From: Capitulum mitella
Lineage: Eukaryota > Arthropoda > Thecostraca > Pollicipedomorpha > Pollicipedidae
Reading direction: 5' to 3'
Assembly: GCA_030062745.1 (NCBI GenBank)
Contig: CP099846.1
Location: 8,491,432 to 8,555,431, forward strand
DNA length: 64,000 bases
Part shown: piece after piece, positions 58,811 to 64,000 of the stretch
How the letters are laid out: every line of letters begins with the position of its first letter
Position numbering within the stretch: the stretch's first letter is position 1
Notes under the pieces: generated by a model
Seen by the model: only the letters and a program-made list of their open reading frames with translations
Database searches by the model: none
What the model was told of the DNA's origin: nothing
Position numbers and translations under genes: made by a program

Positions 58811-59232
58811 TTGCCCTTCCCCTTTATGGTTTGAGGTCTCCAAAAATTGGCTGTTGTCGTAAATGGAGTGTTTTAAAGATAAAAAACCAAAGCACATTTA
58901 TTTTCCAATGTTCCGGGTGTGCTATTTTCTTCTAGCCGCCTTTCATTAATAAGTGATCAGGAAAGCCCTCCGTTTCATTCCTGTTGAAACTGGAAGCAGG
59001 TTTTGATAGGGTCAATTTCCCCACGTTCCCTATGTTCGTCATTATAAAACATTTTTACTTTGGCCTTGGCCTCCCCCCCTACAGACAGCTTGGCTACGCC
59101 ACGACGTCTGGTCAAGGGCAGGTGGCAGGCAATATGTGTCAGTCTGGCTCCCAGAGTTACGGTTGAGTACCTTCTGCCGAACAAAATGAAACATTGTTTC
59201 ATGTCTGAACTCATAAAAACAGCCTGAAGAAA
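58811..59232. other. No recognised gene
   Basis: Sequence between two TTAA-type elements; nothing recognised. Confidence 0.3.
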
Positions 59233-60815
59233 TTAACCCGCGCACGACCGTCGGTCGGTCATGATCATGCCCGACTAGCGGGTTGGGGCAGTTGGCCGCC
59301 CCCCTCTAACTCACCAACGGTTGGTCGCACGATAAAAATAAGCACACCGTTGGAAAGCTTGTGACGAGCAGAGCTCGAAACTGGTGTCACCTTTTAGTTT
59401 TATATAATATGTAAGCAATTTACGCCCTATATATGTTTTCTCATAGCCGACTGCATGAGACCGAGAAATGGCCTGAATCTCAAGGGCTGTGACTAATAAC
59501 GCATCGGTAACGGCACCAGTGCACGAGTCCGCAAATGCCCATACACATCTAATTTCTCGGATTTGTTCAATATATACGCCGAAACGTTGAGTTAAAGACA
59601 CGACAATTTCCGCGCCAGCTGTCGGTGTGCGCCGCAGCCGTACGCAGTAAGAAATTAACGGCAACTAATTTTAGTGTTCCTTTATTTTCGCGAAAAAACT
59701 TATCCATGTAAATTTTATGGATCTTAGTGGTTCTTGTGATGTTTTTTCATGCCTAAATTTCGGAAAAAATCCGTTAGTTACCAATCTACACAATTGGCGG
59801 AGCTTTATTCGTGAGAGCCTGTTTATTTCCAAAATATGCAATTTTTTAAAACTTTTTGAGTTTCCTAGTATTACTTACGTCTGTGCAAGCCAGTTCTGCC
59901 ATTTTCTACTCATTCTGAGTAATTCGTCGTCGATTTTGACGGTGGTACATTTTGGCTCACTACAGTTATTCGTGACCTGACCTTAGATCAATGGCTGGAA
60001 GTCATTCATACTTTGCCCAGTGACGGTAACTAGATGTCTGTTTCACTCCACACTAAAAATGTTATGAAATATTCCGTCAATTTCCGAAAAAAACGGCGAC
60101 ATGTCTTAAAAATGGGTTTGACCTTAGGTCAATGACCCGGAAAATTCCGAAAAAAATCCATTGCATGAAAGTCGCCTGTATGCAGTATTTTCTGGCAAAA
60201 AAGGCCAAAAAGCATCCCGGTGACAGACTTGTGCTCGATTTCATCGAAATTGGAATCGACTCCGGAATCAATTCCGTTGCGGCCGGAGTCAGAACTGAAA
60301 TCAGGTCACACGCGGAATCAGAATTGGAATCGATTCCAGTGGCTTAAGTTGATTCGAGGCGTCTTAGTGGGATCGATTCGGGAATCTATTCACTTCATGG
60401 TAAGTTGGAATTGGAATCGTTTCAGTTTTGGAGAACCGAGATGAGTTAAAATCAGAACCGATTTGACAGGCCTTGAGTAGAATTCGGAATCGATTCCGCC
60501 CGAAATGGAATCAGGACGAGCCTGCTCAGTATGGTAGACCTGAGGCCAGCGCGAAGGTGCTTTTCCGGTTTGTCAACATCATTTTTATTTCATTTTTTTA
60601 TTTTTTGTCAATCACTGGCGCACGTTAAACTTTTTTTTTGCGTGGTCAATTTAAAGGTCAAGCACCCGAAATGAGATGACATGGAAATTTTAACATCAAG
60701 TGTAAAAAGTGATGTACCAACAGTCGGTAAGAATTTCACGCTTCTAGCTCTTTCCGTTTTTGCTCTTTATTTAGAGAGCCTCGCGTGGGCCCTCGAGAAC
60801 CTCTGCCGCGGGTGA
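59233..60815. mobile_element. Probable TTAA-type element related to family B, with internal GAATC repeats
   Basis: The left end is TTAACCCGCGCACGACC. Reading inward from the right gives TTCACCCGCGGCAGAGG, which is close to family B's end apart from the decayed TTAA, followed by aaagagctaga as in family B. AGGTCA/TGACCT hexamers occur at 59970-60130. Bases 60240-60510 hold many diverged copies of GGAATCGATTCC, possibly another element inserted within. No transposase was seen. Confidence 0.5.
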
Positions 60816-61374
60816 ACGAGGGGTGAAGCGCATATATACGTAATATTGCATTGGTTGTGATCGGTATTGTTGCAACGAGCCTGCTATTGCTTATAAATCA
60901 CGGTGAAGCAAACTCAGAATGCACAATGTGACAGTTTTGATTCTACCCTTTGTTTTGCTCCGTGGCCCGGCTTACTGTAAAACAAAGGCTAAATCTGGTT
61001 GGAACTGACGCGTGTCTGGATAACTCATGCGGCCAAATATTTACATCGTTCTAAAAATTCCAGTGTTTCGTCTTTCGCATAATCCCTGCGCCTGATTTCC
61101 AAACTGATGAAAGTTGCTTTGAAACATCATTCACGAACGAACACTTGAAAGACGAGGAAAAATCGTTAGAGGAGGCTGTTTAAGCTCGCGTTCTCAACAT
61201 TCAATAGCATCATATCCGTGGTGATAATTTCGAAGCCGACCATTTGGCTATGGACGTGTAATTTAGTAATGTTTCCTGCCCTAAATGAACATATATATGT
61301 ACATATATATTACGTATATGTTATCTAATATAAAGTTATAATATTAATAGTAGTGTTCAGAGTAATGTAATGTA

Positions 61375-61377
<3 letters not shown>
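60816..61377. other. No recognised gene
   Basis: AT-rich sequence ending in a TA-rich run; nothing recognised. Confidence 0.3.

Positions 61378-61412
<35 letters not shown>
61378..61412. repeat. (TA)n microsatellite
   Basis: Short uninterrupted TA run. Its flanks differ from the other TA repeats. Confidence 0.93.
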
Positions 61413-61416
<4 letters not shown>

Positions 61417-61562
61417 GTTTGGGGATCCTGGTGAAACATCCAGCCATTCTCACACGGCGTGTACAGTTCAAGGTATCTGTGTTGCATGGAGTGCATTTTA
61501 CGTAAATGCTGCAAGACCTGTGTGGCGTGAGTGCTGGTAATTCCGAATGACTGTGCGGTTCG

Positions 61563-62056
61563 TCATCGCGAACGGCACGATGGACAGCAGGGGCATCCAC
61601 ACGACAATTCGAGGTCACAGGTCGTAGTGTGTGCCGCGAGGTCTGTGAGGGCGCTGCAGGAGGGGGGGGGGGGAGGGTTGGAGGCGAGTGACTGCGTCGC
61701 ACAAGTGTTCGCGCAGCTCATAATAGCGGCTGTCCGGCCACCGAAAGTGGCCACAGGTGCAGCTGACTCAGGAATACCTGTCCGGTCTCTGACAAGCATC
61801 AGCAGAGCTAGCTGTGCCGGCAGCTATCATGAGTACTTTAACCTATAACCATGTGAAGCAATTCCACATCACAAGCTCTCATTGGGCCATTTTTATTCTT
61901 GATGTGATCTAGTCTGAGTTTGATAGCTTCGCGTAAGTGTAATATTCTTTTGTTGATTTCACAAATATTTTCGTTGAAGATATCGCACTCAGGGGCGCCC
62001 TGGATGGATGGAGATTCCGGGTTATGAACGAGTATGGACGTCCACTTTTCGAACAT
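61563..62056 (-). pseudogene. Possible retroelement fragment (Penelope-like?)
   Basis: The minus-strand frame 61838-62056 contains KRILHLREAIKLRLDHIKNK and ends in a stop soon after a Leu-rich tail. LREAIxIR followed by a short basic stretch resembles the C-terminal part of the GIY-YIG endonuclease of Penelope-like elements. There are too few residues for a firm call and no reverse transcriptase was recognised next to it. A Cys-rich frame follows at 61563-61799 with no known match. Confidence 0.25.
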
Positions 62057-62699
62057 TTGATATTAAGCCGACGACAATGTCTGCAACAAAACTATCTGAA
62101 ATTTAGCCCAGACTCCCAGTAACATTCAGAAATATGCAGCAGTGCCGGCTAGAATACGTCTTTTGGAGGAAATGGTGCTGACTAAAAAGGGATCCCACAG
62201 CACCCCTGGCACTCCGGAGCCAGCGACTGCCTCCTCTTCAGTGTGGCTGCTGTCACAGACGGTCAGATACGAGTACCGCTGCAGTGGCCAGCGTCGAGAT
62301 AAGCGCCACAACGCTGTCATTTATCTCAGGGCATCACAGCTGGTCGCAGGATCCATTCTTTAGCCCACCTCTTGGCCGTGCAATTCGTTCAAGTCCATGC
62401 CTTGACCTCAGACGACCGACCCATCAGTTGAATCTGTTTTTTCTTCAGTCGCCCGAGAATAAGAGGCGTTTTTCACGATCACTGATGTGCGCAGGCGATG
62501 CAGACCAGGCACGGTGTCAGTCGCTGTGTAATATTCGCCAGTGGGACCTTCGGAGAAGAGCAGTTCGTTGTCTGGAAGGCATCATCAGTCCTGCGGGTTC
62601 AGCAGTCCTGATCTGAAGTCTGAACGTTTTCCGAGGACACCCTGCCGGCGGACGAGTAGTCCGGGGCCGTCTGGTGGTCGATAAAAGCCTGCGCAGTGG
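62057..62699. other. No recognised gene
   Basis: Balanced sequence leading into the terminal GC island; nothing recognised. Confidence 0.3.
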
Positions 62700-63641
62700 A
62701 TTTAAAACTCCAGAGTTCTCATAAGCAAACACCAGCCGCCTCCGGCGAAAGCGTGCTGCGAATGCCGGCGACGTCGGCGAGCCGGGCCGGCGCTGCCCGC
62801 CGCGGAGCTCGGCAGCTGATGTGCGGGAGCCGGGACAATCGGCGGTAGACGCGGCGGGTCGGACCGGCACCGCAGAGTGCCGATTTTGGTCGGCGGAGAC
62901 GCCGTGAACGTCGTCAGGCTGCCGCCGTCTCGGACGGCCGCCGGCCGCCGCTGCGTGCTCCGGTGCCGCACGCACGGCCGAGTGCAGCGCGCGGCGACGC
63001 CCGACGGCAGCCGGCCCGCGCCCGGCCAAGGCTGGCGGTCGGCTAAATCAGGGATGGCGCGCGCCCGGCCGCCCGCTGCCAACCAGTCGGACGCGGCGGC
63101 CGCGGCGCGCGGCGCGGCGCTCGTCGGCGGCGTCGCGGCCGCGTCGGCAGTGGCCGTTGGTGCGGGCTGGCCGGCGGAGGTGGGCGCGCCGGCGGCGGAC
63201 GTGCGCGCCGATCGTTCCCGGCCGTGCGACCACAAGCTCAGTGGGCCCGGGCCGCCGCCACAGCCGCCCCAGGTCGGCGCCGCAGCCGGGCCGCGCGCTC
63301 CGCAGCAGGCTTCGACCGGCGCCGCCCGGCCGCGGACGGAGGCCGCGCCGGACGACCGGCCAGTGACGCGCCTCTCTGCTGACTCCGACTCCGTCTCTCC
63401 TGACTCCGACTCGAGCTCGGCGTGGTCAGAGACCGGTGCCGCCGGTGGCGGGCTCCCCGGCTGCCATGAGCCCCGGGCGGAAGTGCGAACTGGGCCCAGT
63501 TTCCGCCTCCGGACGTGTCCCTGCCGGCACCGGCTGAGCTGAGCTTCCGGAGCTCCTGCGAGAGCGTCCAGCTGGGTCGCCGGAGGTTCCGAGGGAGTGT
63601 CGAGGTCCCGCCGCCCGGACGGCCGGCCGCAGCCGGGTCCG
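62700..63641 (+). promoter_or_regulatory. GC island upstream of a probable first exon
   Basis: About 950 bases of very GC- and CpG-rich DNA end at the start codon proposed at 63642. The long frames within it on both strands (Ala/Arg/Pro-rich) show no domain and are composition artefacts. Bases 63370-63420 carry a gactccgactc tandem. The location fits a CpG-rich promoter and 5' UTR. Confidence 0.4.
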
Positions 63642-63681
63642 ATGTCTCTTCAGACTGCCGTCTCTCTCCTGGCCCTGACAG
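63642..63681 (+). CDS. Probable first coding exon of a secreted or membrane protein (signal peptide)
   Basis: The first ATG after an in-frame stop (63540-63542) opens MSLQTAVSLLALT and reaches CTGACAG|GTAAGG, a strong 5' splice site, after 40 bases. The peptide is a short hydrophobic run typical of the start of a signal peptide, which first exons often carry. The intron continues past the window end, with no acceptor identified, so the protein cannot be named. It could be chance: 13 codons is little evidence. Confidence 0.4.
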
Positions 63682-64000
63682 GTAAGGCGTGCCCTCTGCC
63701 TTGCGCTGGCGGTGACGAGACGCTGGCCGACTCGGCGCGCCGTGTCACGGCTGCATCGCCAGCGGCTATAAACTCCATGTTTGTAAATAGCGGTCTGACT
63801 TCCGCTGTCGGCTTCCCGTCTGACCAGAGGCAGCTGCATCCAGTTCACATTGCGATGAGCAAACGATTATTCAGAGCTGTTGTCGACTGCCGCTGCTCGG
63901 GCATCAGTACACATTCTTGCCACTCAGACGGTCCCTGGACATCCAGAACTGATGAAACCCGAACCCAAATATTTATAAACAGGTCATTTGCAGTGGAAAG
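63682..64000. other. Intron-like sequence at window end
   Basis: Lower GC than the preceding island. No second exon was identified before the window ends. Confidence 0.3.

Overview
The window is animal nuclear DNA, most likely from an arthropod and possibly a crustacean. It has spliced exons with GT/AG borders, GC-rich islands full of CCGG/GGCC motifs, many tandem repeats, a decayed LINE and several families of short DNA transposons. The taxon is an inference; nothing in the sequence names it.

The main content is one host gene on the minus strand, an ATF2/ATF7/CREB5-family bZIP transcription factor. It starts at 34451 and runs down to about 14056. Nine exons can be joined with matching intron phases: 34392-34451, 33733-33841, 30926-31074, 29865-30004, 28903-29017, 28253-28353, 25437-25671, 18678-18820 and 15285(or 15368)-15555. 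A tenth exon at 14056-14247 is a likely C-terminus. In order they encode the N-terminal C2H2 zinc finger, the TPTPTRF phosphorylation motif with the EEVGLF activation segment, Pro/Ser-rich linkers, an LSNGQ motif equivalent to ATF2's LPNGQ, a basic region and a leucine zipper ending in HRDCDVT. The joined model is about 504 residues.

The introns of this gene are full of tandem repeats, a different one in almost every intron. The 42-bp array in the intron before the fifth coding exon is the most striking. Its units are copies of that exon's own 3' splice site, and they stay open in the exon's reading frame.

Layout. 1-2.56 kb: minus-strand LINE with endonuclease and reverse transcriptase remains. 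2.97-4.18, 7.2-8.17 and 32.2-33.4 kb: three copies of a TTAA-flanked piggyBac-like miniature transposon. 21.2-22.5, 51.6-52.5 and 59.2-60.8 kb, perhaps also 57.7-58.8 kb: other TTAA-ended elements. 14.0-34.5 kb: the ATF2-like gene. 34.5-53.9 kb: mostly non-coding, with GC islands, a promoter-like cluster near 38.8 kb and five minisatellites. 53.9-56.0 kb: a sharply CpG-depleted block unlike its surroundings. 56.5-62 kb: more repeats. 62.7-63.7 kb: a GC island ending in a probable first coding exon of a plus-strand secreted protein. Most of the rest holds nothing I can recognise.
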